Part shown: positions 8,300 through 17,640 of the stretch, piece by piece
Layout: every line of letters starts with the position of its first letter
Numbering within the stretch: position 1 is the stretch's first letter
Source of the DNA: an endosymbiont of Galathealinum brachiosum
GTDB lineage: Bacteria > Pseudomonadota > Gammaproteobacteria > SZUA-229
Direction: 5' to 3'
Assembly: GCA_003349885.1 (NCBI GenBank)
Contig: QFXC01000008.1
Coordinates: 62,001 to 126,000 of the forward strand
DNA length: 64,000 bases
Translations under genes and position numbers: made by a program
The notes under the pieces: model-generated
What the model was told of the DNA's origin: nothing
What the model saw: only the letters and a program-made list of their open reading frames with translations
Database searches by the model: none

Positions 8300-9577
8300 A
8301 TGATTAATTTAAAATTTAAAATTTATTTTTTATTATTAATAAGTATATTTAATATATCAAATGCTGCTCAGGTTGATTATTTTGCAGGTGGCTCGGTTAC
8401 TCAATATGATAATATTGAGTTAGAATTTATTCCTAGAGAGGAAACAGCCGTAAGTTTAAATACAGGTATTAAAGTTTTTGAAGATTCGGCTAACTTATCT
8501 TCTAATGTAAGATTTGCCTTTTCATCCATAGATTACTTAAATGATGTTACTGAAGATGAAAATATTGGTAAGTTATTTGCTAACTTTGTCTGGAGGGTAT
8601 CCCCAGGACAATTTGAGTGGCACCTGGATGAGGTGTTTACACAAACGGTAATTGATGTATTAGAAAGCGATGCACCTTCAAATAGACAAAATATCAATTT
8701 TATCTCTACAGGCCCTGATTACACGATTAGAGCTAATGCAAGAAATAATATTATTTTTAAAGGCAGGGTTCAAAAGTATAACTTTGAAAAAGATAAGGAT
8801 AACTCGCGAGCGAGATTAGACTCAGTTTGGTTACATAAAGTTAATTCATCATTATCTTTATCTGTTAATTCAAATGCAGAACTTGCAAGATTTGAAAATA
8901 ATGATGTTAATACTGATTTTACTCGTTTTGATGGATTTTTAAGTCTTGATTATGATCGTGGTCTAAATAAGATAGAGCTTGAATATGGAACAAGTCATAT
9001 AGGTAAAAGAGGCGAAGACGATTTCGATAGTAATCGTTATTTAGTTTCAATTATTAATAAAAGAACTAAAACATCACAAGTAGCATTTACTTATATAAGT
9101 AAACTATCAGATACAGGAAGGCAGGCAGCGAACTTAGGTTATATTGAAAATATTGGCGATACAGTGTTAGATTCAGTAGCTAATACTGTGTTTGTTGATG
9201 AAACAATTCAAATGCAGTATTTAAAAACATACTCATCAGGCAAAGTTACATTTGAACTAAGATCACGACAACGTGATTATGTTATTCAAGATGATTTAGA
9301 TGATGAAGCTGTAAGCGCCGTAATTAAAGGTGTAGAGTTTCTGCATGGAGCCAATAGTGTTGGTTATGGGATAAATTATACTAATAAAATATTTCAAGAT
9401 CCTGTTTTGGCTAGAGAAGATGATAATTTTACATATTCATTAAATTACTCTCATTATGTTAGAAGAAATATTAGATTTAGAATCGATATAAGATCTCTTG
9501 AGAGAGAAAGTACAGTTAGTAGTGAAGCATATGATGATTTGAGAATCACCGCTTCGCTTGTTTACACATCATTGTAA
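8300..9577 (+). CDS. Outer-membrane beta-barrel protein of the exopolysaccharide operon
   Basis: A signal peptide (MINLKFKIYFLLLISIFNISNAA) precedes about 400 residues of alternating polar/hydrophobic strands rich in N, D, R, Y and F, with no other recognisable domain. Many strands have the form 'VSLNTGIKVF' or 'ITASLVYTSL', and the protein ends in a strand, as barrels do. Its place between the kinase-like gene and the ExeA-like ATPase is where exosortase A loci carry a system-associated outer-membrane protein of the TIGR03016 kind. A role in polymer passage through the outer membrane is inferred from position only. Confidence 0.7.
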   Translation: MINLKFKIYFLLLISIFNISNAAQVDYFAGGSVTQYDNIELEFIPREETAVSLNTGIKVFEDSANLSSNVRFAFSSIDYLNDVTEDENIGKLFANFVWRVSPGQFEWHLDEVFTQTVIDVLESDAPSNRQNINFISTGPDYTIRANARNNIIFKGRVQKYNFEKDKDNSRARLDSVWLHKVNSSLSLSVNSNAELARFENNDVNTDFTRFDGFLSLDYDRGLNKIELEYGTSHIGKRGEDDFDSNRYLVSIINKRTKTSQVAFTYISKLSDTGRQAANLGYIENIGDTVLDSVANTVFVDETIQMQYLKTYSSGKVTFELRSRQRDYVIQDDLDDEAVSAVIKGVEFLHGANSVGYGINYTNKIFQDPVLAREDDNFTYSLNYSHYVRRNIRFRIDIRSLERESTVSSEAYDDLRITASLVYTSL

Positions 9578-9587
9578 GGAACCAATT

Positions 9588-10610
9588 ATGTATTTGGAGT
9601 TTTTTGGGCTAAAAGATTTTCCTTTTCGAATAACGCCTGATACAGATTACCTGTATATGAGTTCTGCTCACTCAAGAGCAAAAGCATATATGGAATATGC
9701 TATATTTAATCGCGAAGGATTCGTTGTAATAACCGGTGAAATCGGTTCAGGTAAAACAACACTTATAAAAAAACTTTTATCGGAACTAGATGAAAATGTA
9801 CTGGTAGCAAAAATATTTCAAACACAATTAAATGAAATTGAATTACTTCAAGCTATTTTAGTTGAGTTTGGTATGAATCCGTTTAGTGCCAAAAAAGTTG
9901 AACTATTAACTATGTTGAATCAGTTTTTAGTTAATAGTTATCTTGAAAATAAACAAGTCTTATTAATAATAGATGATGCTCAAAACTTAAGTAAAAGAGT
10001 ATTGGAAGAAATAACATTACTCTCAAGTGTAGAAACTCAAAAAGAAAAAATATTACATGTTATTTTAGTTGGTCAGCCAGAATTAAATGCTAAGTTAGAA
10101 GCAACTGATATGGAGCAGTTATTACAAAGGGTAAGTTTGCGATATCATGTGCGAGCTCTGACACTTGATGAAACCCATGAATATATTGTGCATCGTTTAA
10201 AAATTGCAGGAATTAGAGAGAAGATATTTGATGCAGATATAGTTTCAAGTATTTTTGAATACTCAGGTGGGATACCTCGACTTATAAACACTTTATGTGA
10301 TACATGTTTAACATGTGCATTCGCTGATGATATTAAATATGTTAAGCAAGATGAATTCAAAAGTGCTATTGGTGAATTACAGTGGGTAAAATATAAGGAT
10401 AAAAAAAGAAAAGCTGATAGTGTTTGTTTAGATGAAAATACAATTACTGAAAGCCTTTATGATGAGGAAGATTTGATTAATTATACAGCGGATGATAAAA
10501 AGATTGAAGATGTTGTAAATGGAGCTTATATACCAATTGCATCTAGAGCGCTAGTAGAAATATCAAGACAACTTAAACGCATAGCAGATCACTTAGATAC
10601 TACTAAATAA
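9588..10610 (+). CDS. ExeA-like AAA ATPase of exosortase A-type loci
   Basis: I chose the ATG at 9588 because AAGGA precedes it by a proper distance. The frame opens 30 bases earlier but would overlap the upstream gene. The protein starts MYLEFFGLKDFPFRITPDTDYLYMS, typical of the ExeA/GspA-like group. Walker A is GEIGSGKTTL (about 42-51), Walker B is LLIIDDAQNL, and a sensor region LVGQPELNAKL follows. A low-complexity acidic tail (about 280-340) ends the protein. In PEP-CTERM/exosortase A loci this ATPase is a constant neighbour of the deacetylase. Its exact job is unknown. Confidence 0.88.
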   Translation: MYLEFFGLKDFPFRITPDTDYLYMSSAHSRAKAYMEYAIFNREGFVVITGEIGSGKTTLIKKLLSELDENVLVAKIFQTQLNEIELLQAILVEFGMNPFSAKKVELLTMLNQFLVNSYLENKQVLLIIDDAQNLSKRVLEEITLLSSVETQKEKILHVILVGQPELNAKLEATDMEQLLQRVSLRYHVRALTLDETHEYIVHRLKIAGIREKIFDADIVSSIFEYSGGIPRLINTLCDTCLTCAFADDIKYVKQDEFKSAIGELQWVKYKDKKRKADSVCLDENTITESLYDEEDLINYTADDKKIEDVVNGAYIPIASRALVEISRQLKRIADHLDTTK

Positions 10611-10634
10611 TATTTTTAAAGTGAGCGGTAATAA

Positions 10635-11501
10635 ATGAATTCACAAATAACTAATGCTTTTACTGTTGATGTTGAAGATTATTTTCAAGTTGAAGCTCTT
10701 TCAGGAGTTGTAAATCGATCTGATTGGGGTAAGCATAAATGCCGAGTAGAAAAAAATACACATAAAATCCTTTCTTTATTAGATGAGTCTAATCAAAAAG
10801 GTACTTTTTTTACACTAGGTTGGATTGCTGAACGTTATCCTAATTTAGTTAAAGAAATAGCAGGTCTCGGGCATGAAGTAGCATCACATGGTATGAGTCA
10901 TAAGTTGATATACACACAAACGGAAGCTGAATTTAGAGAAGAAACTTTTAAAGCTAAAGCTATTGTGGAAGATATTATTCAGTGTGAAGTTAAAGGATAT
11001 AGAGCAGCTACTTATTCTATAACTAAAAAATCATTGTGGGCTTTAGACGTACTAGTAGAGGCAGGATTTAAGTACGATTCAAGTATTTTTCCAATGCGTC
11101 ATGATAGGTATGGTATACCTAGCGCAGATCATCTACCTGGTATTATTACCACACCAAACGGTGGAGATATTATAGAATTTCCAATATCAACAGTGAAAAA
11201 TTCACTGTTTACCATGCCAATTGCCGGGGGTGGATATTTCAGATTATTTAACTATTTCATAACTAAATGGGGGCTTGCTTCTATTAATCGTAATAACAAT
11301 CCCTTTATGTTCTATATTCATCCATGGGAAGTTGATTTTGAACAACCTAGAGTTGATGGTTTGAGTCGGTTTTCAAAATTTAGACATTATAATAATTTAG
11401 AGGTATGTGAAAGAAGACTACAAAGTCTTTTATCTGATTTTAAATTTGATAGTATGAACGCCGTTCTTGATTCGATGACCTTATCCAGAACTAAGTACTA
11501 A
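10635..11501 (+). CDS. Polysaccharide deacetylase of exosortase A-type loci (NodB fold with DUF3473)
   Basis: This protein of 288 residues opens with NAFTVDVEDYFQVEAL, carrying the two metal/catalytic Asp residues, and continues with the zinc motif ASHGMSH (about 83-89) and the YRAATYSIT loop. The C-terminal half, with FPISTV, MPIAGGGYFRLF and FYIHPWEVD, is the DUF3473 extension seen in TIGR03006 deacetylases. It probably removes N-acetyl groups from the nascent polymer. No signal peptide is seen, as is usual for this branch. The last four bases overlap the convergent 11498-12604 gene. Confidence 0.9.
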   Translation: MNSQITNAFTVDVEDYFQVEALSGVVNRSDWGKHKCRVEKNTHKILSLLDESNQKGTFFTLGWIAERYPNLVKEIAGLGHEVASHGMSHKLIYTQTEAEFREETFKAKAIVEDIIQCEVKGYRAATYSITKKSLWALDVLVEAGFKYDSSIFPMRHDRYGIPSADHLPGIITTPNGGDIIEFPISTVKNSLFTMPIAGGGYFRLFNYFITKWGLASINRNNNPFMFYIHPWEVDFEQPRVDGLSRFSKFRHYNNLEVCERRLQSLLSDFKFDSMNAVLDSMTLSRTKY

Positions 11502-12604
11502 TCAAATGCATATTTCTCAATTGTTTTAACAGCAACTTCTGTAGCCGAGCCAATATTAAACAAGGTAGCATTTTTTAGTTCAGTTCTGGCTTTTGATATT
11601 TCTTCGGGTTCATTTTTAATAGAAAACAAAACAGATTCTAATTGCTCTGGTGAATCTAACTGATAAGTTGCAGCATATAAAGGGGCAATAAATTCTTCTG
11701 CATCGAAGGATTTTAAAATACCTTCTTTCATATATGTTATAATTGGTTTATCAAATATTAAATATTCATAAGTTACAGAGCTAGCATCACCTAAAAGTAT
11801 ATCAATATACGGCATTAATTCATAAACTGAATGATCAATAGAATAAGAAATTTGTACACCTTTTGATTTTATTTGATTGATTTTTGTATTCCAGTCAAAT
11901 CCATTGCAATTTTTAGGTTGTAAAAGTAATGGGTGAGGTCGAATAATAACGTTATAATTATTTAGGGAAGCTAGTTCATCAAGAATTTGATTGTTCATTG
12001 AAATTAATTCTGGATATTTTGACCAACTGGGTGCATATAAAATTGTTGGCTTAGATGGAGCTAATTTTATAGTGTGGGGTAGTGCGGATTTGTTTGATAA
12101 TAGTTTGTCAGTTATAGGTAGGCCAATTTTTTCAACCACGACGGTTGGGTCTACAAAGTTTTCTAGTACTTTTTGTGTGGTTGGGCCGACAGAAAATAAT
12201 ACGTTGTAATTATTTATTTCTTTATTTTTTATATATGACATTTTTGGGCCTGCGCCATGAAACATACATATTGATATGTCGTTTATAAACCATGTAGGGC
12301 AGCGCTCTATTTCAGTTGTTATTAATACGTCAAAAAGATTAAACCAATCATGCCAAAATTTTTTAAATGACATATAATTAACATTAGGTATTATGTCGTC
12401 TGGTTTGATTCCAGGCCATCTTATTATGCTGATTTTATAGCGAGGGTCTTTTAATATTTCTTTGACTATGGGCTCAAGATGATAAAAGTGAAATTTTTCA
12501 CAAGCATCAAAAATAATGTGAACTCTTTTATCAAAAAAATATGGAAATAAATTGGACAGATGTTTTATGCATTTTTTAGTAATTATTCTTTTGGTATCTG
12601 TCAT
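11498..12604 (-). CDS. CDP-glycerol glycerophosphotransferase-like (TagB/TagF-type) transferase
   Basis: The 368-residue protein has the two-lobed GT-B-like layout of the glycerophosphotransferase family: an N-lobe with VLITTEIERCPTWFINDISICMFHGAGPKMSY (the HG element) and a C-lobe with TILYAPSWSKYPEL, NVIIRPHPLL, YELMPYIDILLGDASSVTYEYLIFDKPII. The last block is the usual polyol-phosphate transferase signature with the conserved D and S/T. Known members move glycerol or ribitol phosphate from CDP donors to a growing polymer. Here it could add a phosphopolyol to the exopolysaccharide. No signal or membrane helix is apparent. It is transcribed against the export operon. Confidence 0.75.
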   Translation of the reverse strand: MTDTKRIITKKCIKHLSNLFPYFFDKRVHIIFDACEKFHFYHLEPIVKEILKDPRYKISIIRWPGIKPDDIIPNVNYMSFKKFWHDWFNLFDVLITTEIERCPTWFINDISICMFHGAGPKMSYIKNKEINNYNVLFSVGPTTQKVLENFVDPTVVVEKIGLPITDKLLSNKSALPHTIKLAPSKPTILYAPSWSKYPELISMNNQILDELASLNNYNVIIRPHPLLLQPKNCNGFDWNTKINQIKSKGVQISYSIDHSVYELMPYIDILLGDASSVTYEYLIFDKPIITYMKEGILKSFDAEEFIAPLYAATYQLDSPEQLESVLFSIKNEPEEISKARTELKNATLFNIGSATEVAVKTIEKYAFD

Positions 12605-12732
12605 GTTAAATCTCCATAAATTTTATTTAGGATATAATGTACACTCTTATTATAAAGCATACTGCCTAAAATAGGTATAGTAATCGTATTACAGTTTTAT
12701 TAATTTGAATTTTACATAGTAGGTATTAGGGT

Positions 12733-14007
12733 ATGGATATAAGTGATTTAGAATGTGATTTAAACAGCTATAATTTAAATGTTAGATCAAAAGCATTGCT
12801 TGAATTAAATTCATATCTAGAGCAAGGTAAATTTGAGGTTGCATCAAAAAATGATTGGATAAATTTACACTGTCATTCGTTTTATTCTTATAATGGATAT
12901 GGAATGTCTCCATCCTCAATTGTATGGAAAGCAAAAAAGTTAGGTTTAAGTATGATAGGGCTTGTTGATTTTGATACGCTTGATGGTGTAGATGAATTTC
13001 ATGATGCAGGAAGGATGCTTAAGATTAAAACAATAGCTAGCATGGAGACTAGGGCTTATATTTCTAAATATACAGATATGGAAATTAATTCGCCGGGCGA
13101 GCCTGGAATTGCATATCATATGATTTCCGGATTAAATTCAGGGGTTAACACACATTCTGATCAATATTTATCAAGTTTATTTTTAAATAAATCACATGAT
13201 AGAAATAATATTATTATCAATAAAATTAATTCGATTTTAACTAAAATCCCTTTGAATTATACAAAAGATGTGTTGTCATTAACTCCTAACAATAACCCTA
13301 CTGAACGACATATTTGTAAAGCATATAGATTAAAATCCGAAAAAGTATTTAAAGATAAAAATGAAAGGCTTCAATTCTGGTGTGTATCGACATGCTCTGA
13401 TCTCTCTACAGTTAAAGAAATATTTGATAATGATTTAAAATTAGAGGCATTTATTCGATTGAAACTAATGAAAAAAGGAGGTATTGCTTATCAACAGCCT
13501 TCGCCAGATAATTTTCCTAATTTATCGGATGTGAATCAGTATACTAAATTACTTAATGGTATTTCAGTTATGGCTTGGGTTGATGGTATGAGTCCGGCAG
13601 AAGCTCATATAGAAGATTTAATTCAATATCATTTGTCGCTAGGAGCAAAAGGAATCAATATTATTCCCGATAGAAATTATAATATACAAGATAAAGAATT
13701 AAAGAAAAGAAAAATAGATGAGCTTTATAAAGTTGTAGGTATTGCAGAAGAAAATAATATACCAATAATGGTAGGTACCGAGCTTAATGCACCAGGATTA
13801 AAGTTTGTTGATGATTTTAGTTCTCCAGAGCTTACGCCATTACTGCCAATATTTATAAAAGGTGCAGAGGTATATTATGGCCATACAATAGAGCAATCCA
13901 ATTCAGGGCATGGTTATTGTAGTAAATGGTCAGAGAGGACATTTAATAATAGTAGTGAAAGAAACTTATATTATAGAAATGTTGCTAATAACTATATTTT
14001 TTCGTAA
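12733..14007 (+). CDS. PHP-domain metal-dependent hydrolase, function unknown
   Basis: After about 45 residues the protein shows a PHP domain: WINLHCHSFYSYNGYG (metal-binding HxH), LGLSMIGLVDFDTLDGV, and IASMETRAYIS (conserved Glu). Near the C-terminus, IPIMVGTELNAPGLKFVDDF and GHTIEQSNSGHG complete the likely metal ligands. PHP enzymes include histidinol phosphatase and other phosphoesterases. This one (424 residues) is longer than those and matches none I recognise. It faces the 14009-14740 nucleotidyltransferase gene, and the two stops are one base apart. A phosphatase step in making the polymer precursor is possible but not shown. Confidence 0.65.
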   Translation: MDISDLECDLNSYNLNVRSKALLELNSYLEQGKFEVASKNDWINLHCHSFYSYNGYGMSPSSIVWKAKKLGLSMIGLVDFDTLDGVDEFHDAGRMLKIKTIASMETRAYISKYTDMEINSPGEPGIAYHMISGLNSGVNTHSDQYLSSLFLNKSHDRNNIIINKINSILTKIPLNYTKDVLSLTPNNNPTERHICKAYRLKSEKVFKDKNERLQFWCVSTCSDLSTVKEIFDNDLKLEAFIRLKLMKKGGIAYQQPSPDNFPNLSDVNQYTKLLNGISVMAWVDGMSPAEAHIEDLIQYHLSLGAKGINIIPDRNYNIQDKELKKRKIDELYKVVGIAEENNIPIMVGTELNAPGLKFVDDFSSPELTPLLPIFIKGAEVYYGHTIEQSNSGHGYCSKWSERTFNNSSERNLYYRNVANNYIFS

Positions 14008-14008
14008 C

Positions 14009-14740
14009 TCAAGTCTCAATATGTTTCAAGTATTTATTAAGATCATCAGGTGTGCCTATACCATGCATTTGTGTTTGCTTGATATTATAAATCCCTATTT
14101 TTAAATTATTTTCTATACAGTAATTATATACTGGGCATGTATAGAATTCATTGTTTACTCTGTCATTATTTATTATCATGTCAATTGCGTTATCTACAAA
14201 ATATTTACCTTTGCTAAATAAATAGATTCCAACAGTAGCATATTTAGATATGGCTTTCTTTTCTCTTACTTCTACGACAAGTTTATTTTCATTAATTCGA
14301 GCAAATGACCACTTGGGATCTTTTAGTTCGTCTATAAATGTTAATATTGATCCATCCAATTTTCGATTAAAGCAATCATCAATAAAATTTTTAATATCTA
14401 ATTCAATAATTTGATCAGAATTAGCAATTAGTAGTGGTTCTTTATTGTTTATATATTTGCGTGAAAATAAAACAGTTGAGGCTGTCCCTTCAGTTAAATT
14501 ATCAATTGCAACGAAAATAACATTAAATTTTTTTTTAATAGAATTTATAAGAAGACTTTCATTTTCTATATCTTTTTTTCTAGCAATTAATATATATCTA
14601 GCATCATGAAATGTTAAGTTTTCCAGTACACGTGCAATCATAGGAGCGCCATTTACATCAATAAATGGTTTCGATTTAGTATATCCGGCATTAGAAAATC
14701 GACTGCCAGCACCAGCCATTGGAATTACAACATTAAGCAT
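14009..14740 (-). CDS. Nucleotidyltransferase (sugar-1-phosphate NTP transferase family)
   Basis: The protein begins MLNVVIPMAGAGSRFSNAG, the nucleotide-binding loop of NTP transferases, followed by KSKPFIDVNGAPMI with the conserved Lys and a Pro-rich substrate loop. ANSDQIIEL contains a catalytic Asp. At 243 residues it is a bare catalytic domain without an acyltransferase or hexapeptide tail. It is a diverged paralogue of the protein at 15560-16285, sharing the VxIPMAG start, KPxxxVxGxPMI and the W-SxA segment. The activated compound is unknown. It is divergent from the HAD phosphatase gene across 183 bases. Confidence 0.8.
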   Translation of the reverse strand: MLNVVIPMAGAGSRFSNAGYTKSKPFIDVNGAPMIARVLENLTFHDARYILIARKKDIENESLLINSIKKKFNVIFVAIDNLTEGTASTVLFSRKYINNKEPLLIANSDQIIELDIKNFIDDCFNRKLDGSILTFIDELKDPKWSFARINENKLVVEVREKKAISKYATVGIYLFSKGKYFVDNAIDMIINNDRVNNEFYTCPVYNYCIENNLKIGIYNIKQTQMHGIGTPDDLNKYLKHIET

Positions 14741-14923
14741 AAGCGTTCTTTAATTGATTATTCAAAGTCGACATTATAATCAATATTACTGTTTTTTGAT
14801 GATATATGTCAATAATTTATTCAGTTATCAATAGTTTATTTTTTATCAATAAAGTGATATTATTTTATTGTTTTTCAAGAGTATTTTATTGACTTTTGTT
14901 GTTAATGTATTGGTATAGGCAGT

Positions 14924-15556
14924 ATGATAAAAAGTAAGATTAAAGCAGTTATTTTTGATATGGATGGAGTGCTAATTGAGGAAAAAGGTTGGCATTATGA
15001 TTCATTAAATAAAGCACTAAAGCTCTTTGGTCAAGAAATTAGTCAATATGATCATATTGTTACTTATGATGGGTTGCCTACAATTAAGAAGCTGGAGATG
15101 CTCAGTATTGAGCGGGGCTTACCTGAGTCGTTACATAATTTTATTAACAATATTAAGCAGCGATATACAATGGATATGATATATACACGCTGTAAACCGA
15201 CTTTTAATCATCAATTTGCTTTGTCACAGTTAAAAAAAGATGGTTATAAGTTGGGAGTTGCTTCTAATTCAGCTAAAGGTACAGTAGATACCATGATGAG
15301 AAAGTCTGAATTAGGTCAATATTTAGATTTTGTTTTTTCTTATCAAGATGTAAGTAAGCCAAAACCTGATCCTGAAATATATTTAAAAGGTATACAATTT
15401 TTAGGCCTTTCGCCGAAACAGTGCGTGATAGTTGAAGATAATGAAAATGGTATCAAAGCAGCTAAAGCATCAGGTGCGCATGTATTGCAAGTGCTTAGTG
15501 TTGATGACGTCAACTATCAAAATATAACCAATAAAATTAAGCAAGTTGAGTCTTAA
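14924..15556 (+). CDS. HAD-family phosphatase/phosphoglucomutase-like hydrolase
   Basis: Residues 8-15 hold the HAD motif I FDMDGVLI with the nucleophile Asp and the acid/base Asp. Motif II is GVASNSA, motif III the Lys region KPKPDPEIYLKG, and motif IV IVEDNENGI. A helical cap lies at about 20-85. The 210-residue size fits beta-phosphoglucomutase/phosphoglycolate phosphatase-like enzymes (subfamily IA). The neighbouring nucleotidyltransferase begins three bases after its stop, so it probably handles a sugar or polyol phosphate in the same precursor pathway. Confidence 0.85.
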   Translation: MIKSKIKAVIFDMDGVLIEEKGWHYDSLNKALKLFGQEISQYDHIVTYDGLPTIKKLEMLSIERGLPESLHNFINNIKQRYTMDMIYTRCKPTFNHQFALSQLKKDGYKLGVASNSAKGTVDTMMRKSELGQYLDFVFSYQDVSKPKPDPEIYLKGIQFLGLSPKQCVIVEDNENGIKAAKASGAHVLQVLSVDDVNYQNITNKIKQVES

Positions 15557-15559
15557 ATT

Positions 15560-16285
15560 ATGATTAATGTATTAATACCAATGGCTGGTTCAATTACTTA
15601 CGACGGTAATCAATATGCTTATCCTAAACCTTTAACTGAGGTAAAAGGTCAGCCAATGATACAGGGCGTTCTAGAGGATTTAAACGCTATTAATAAAAGC
15701 ATTAATTATATATTTGCAGTTAATGAAGCAGACTGTAAACAGTACCATATTGATAATGTATTACAATTGTTAACGAATAATAGTGTTGAGATTATTCGAG
15801 TTGTTGGTGATACAGCAGGATCAGCCTGTACAGCATTACTAGCTATAGATTCAATTAATAATGATACGCCTTTAATTATCTCCAATATGGATCAAAAATT
15901 TGATTGTGATTTATCAGAATATATTGATGCCTTTAAACAAAGAGATCTCGACGCAGCAACAATATGTTTTAATTCTGTTCATCCTCGATGGTCATATGCA
16001 TTAACAAATGATGACGGTCAAGTTATTGAAACTTCTGAAAAGCGCCCGATTAGTCATAATGCAATTGCAGGTTTATTTTATTTTAAACATGGAAAGGATT
16101 TTGTTAAAGCAGCAATGCAATCTATATATAAAGATGCCAGTGTGAATGGTAGTTATTACATTGCACCTGTTTTGAATGAAATGATCTTAGATGGAAAAAA
16201 ACTTGGAATAAGCTTAGTTGAAAACGATAAATATCATACGTTTTATTCGCCTCAATTACTTGAAGAATATAATAGAATATCTTAG
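15560..16285 (+). CDS. Nucleotidyltransferase, paralogue of the 14009-14740 protein
   Basis: The protein begins MINVLIPMAGSITYDGNQYAYPKPLTEVKGQPMI. The usual GxGxRF loop is changed to a longer GSITYDGNQYAYPKP form. ISNMDQKFD supplies the catalytic Asp region and HPRWSYAL matches the paralogue. This modified loop is known from nucleotidyltransferases in capsule loci that are paired with an HAD phosphatase. It is transcribed with the HAD gene, three bases apart. The substrate cannot be assigned from sequence. Confidence 0.8.
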   Translation: MINVLIPMAGSITYDGNQYAYPKPLTEVKGQPMIQGVLEDLNAINKSINYIFAVNEADCKQYHIDNVLQLLTNNSVEIIRVVGDTAGSACTALLAIDSINNDTPLIISNMDQKFDCDLSEYIDAFKQRDLDAATICFNSVHPRWSYALTNDDGQVIETSEKRPISHNAIAGLFYFKHGKDFVKAAMQSIYKDASVNGSYYIAPVLNEMILDGKKLGISLVENDKYHTFYSPQLLEEYNRIS

Positions 16286-16335
16286 TGGTTAAACGCTAGT
16301 ATTCGATAAGCTGGTATTAAACAGCAGGTATAAGA

Positions 16336-17595
16336 TTGACTTTAATTTACATATACTATATTAAATTATTTATTGCGCCTCAATGGTGGTTAGAGCCTTT
16401 TATTGGTATTCGTGTTGATTTGATTTTGTATCCGGTATGGTTGGCTATAATTTCTATGTCTAAGAATAAAAAATATTTTTATACAATTACGACTATAGAT
16501 AAATATTTCATATTCTTTGTATGCTGGTTGCTCATATCTATTGCCCTCAATACTAAAAATGAATTGTCGATGCAACATGCAACGCAATATATTCTTTGGT
16601 TGTTGATGTATAAACTATTTCAAGCAACAGTTACCGATTTTGAATCTTTAAAAAAAGCTGTAACGGCTATGTGTGCTGTTGTTTTTTTATTAGTAATAGA
16701 AGGAATCCAGCATAAATTAAGTTTTGATGGACTGGGTTGGGCAGGTCAAGGTTTAGGTTGGGTGCAGAAAGAGGTTCTTGCTCAAGGTGGTACAGGGAGA
16801 ACTCGATGGGTTAGTATTTTTGATGGCCCTGGCGTATTCTGTATTGCATATACAACTGCATTACCTTTTGTAATGCGTTATATGTTTATACCTACTTCTA
16901 AATATATAAAAATCTTATCTACTGCATTATCAATTGCATTTTTAATAGCAATTTATTTCACTGGCTCGAGAGGTGGTTTTTTAGCCACTGTTTCAATTCT
17001 AACATTATTTATCATGTATAAATCTAATATATCTATTAGTAAGTTATTAATAATATCAGCTGTGTTAGTTGTATTATTTTCGTTAGCGCCATCACATTTA
17101 ACTAATGTTAAAGATTCAAGTAATTCAGCTCAGCATCGTGTTGATATGTGGGGTAAAGGTGCTGATATGTTTAGGTATCATCCAGTGCTCGGAGTTGGGC
17201 GAGGAAATTATAAAAGTTATAGTTATTTACTAATAGCACATAATTCAATGATTGAAATTATGGCTGAGACAGGTTTTCCAGGTGTGTTTTTTTGGGTCGC
17301 TCTCATATATCTTGCGTTTAAAGGTTTATATTTAGCCCATAAAAATGAAGATAAACGAGATAATAAAATGTTTATTACCTCTATTGCAATTAGTCTCGCT
17401 GGCTATTTAGTTAGTTCAATATTTGTTACAGCTGAATTTGAAACGATGTATATGCTTATCGCTTTTGCTGCTATTGCTTCTGCGAATGAGCATAAAACAT
17501 TGGTTTTTTCCGCTATGGAAAAAATATACTTAGCAGGGTTTATTATTTTTTTATATCTCTTTATACGGTTATTTGTAGGCATGTATTTTGGTTGA
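16336..17595 (+). CDS. O-antigen ligase/polymerase-like membrane protein (Wzy/WaaL family)
   Basis: This 419-residue protein has about ten hydrophobic helices and a Wzy_C domain. The signature FTGSRGGFLATVSIL and the periplasmic segment HRVDMWGKGADMFRYHPVLGVGRGNYKSYSY...AHNSMIEIMAETGFPG carry the conserved R, H and N of O-antigen ligases. The start is a TTG at 16336, with an AGG ribosome site about eight bases upstream. No in-frame ATG lies nearer. In exosortase A loci a member of this family is called a probable O-glycosylation ligase. Here it could equally be the polymerase of the exopolysaccharide, as no other Wzy is seen. Confidence 0.82.
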   Translation: MTLIYIYYIKLFIAPQWWLEPFIGIRVDLILYPVWLAIISMSKNKKYFYTITTIDKYFIFFVCWLLISIALNTKNELSMQHATQYILWLLMYKLFQATVTDFESLKKAVTAMCAVVFLLVIEGIQHKLSFDGLGWAGQGLGWVQKEVLAQGGTGRTRWVSIFDGPGVFCIAYTTALPFVMRYMFIPTSKYIKILSTALSIAFLIAIYFTGSRGGFLATVSILTLFIMYKSNISISKLLIISAVLVVLFSLAPSHLTNVKDSSNSAQHRVDMWGKGADMFRYHPVLGVGRGNYKSYSYLLIAHNSMIEIMAETGFPGVFFWVALIYLAFKGLYLAHKNEDKRDNKMFITSIAISLAGYLVSSIFVTAEFETMYMLIAFAAIASANEHKTLVFSAMEKIYLAGFIIFLYLFIRLFVGMYFG

Positions 17596-17640
17596 TTATC
17601 TTGTATACATAATTTAAGTAGAGATATGCATAATTAAAAT

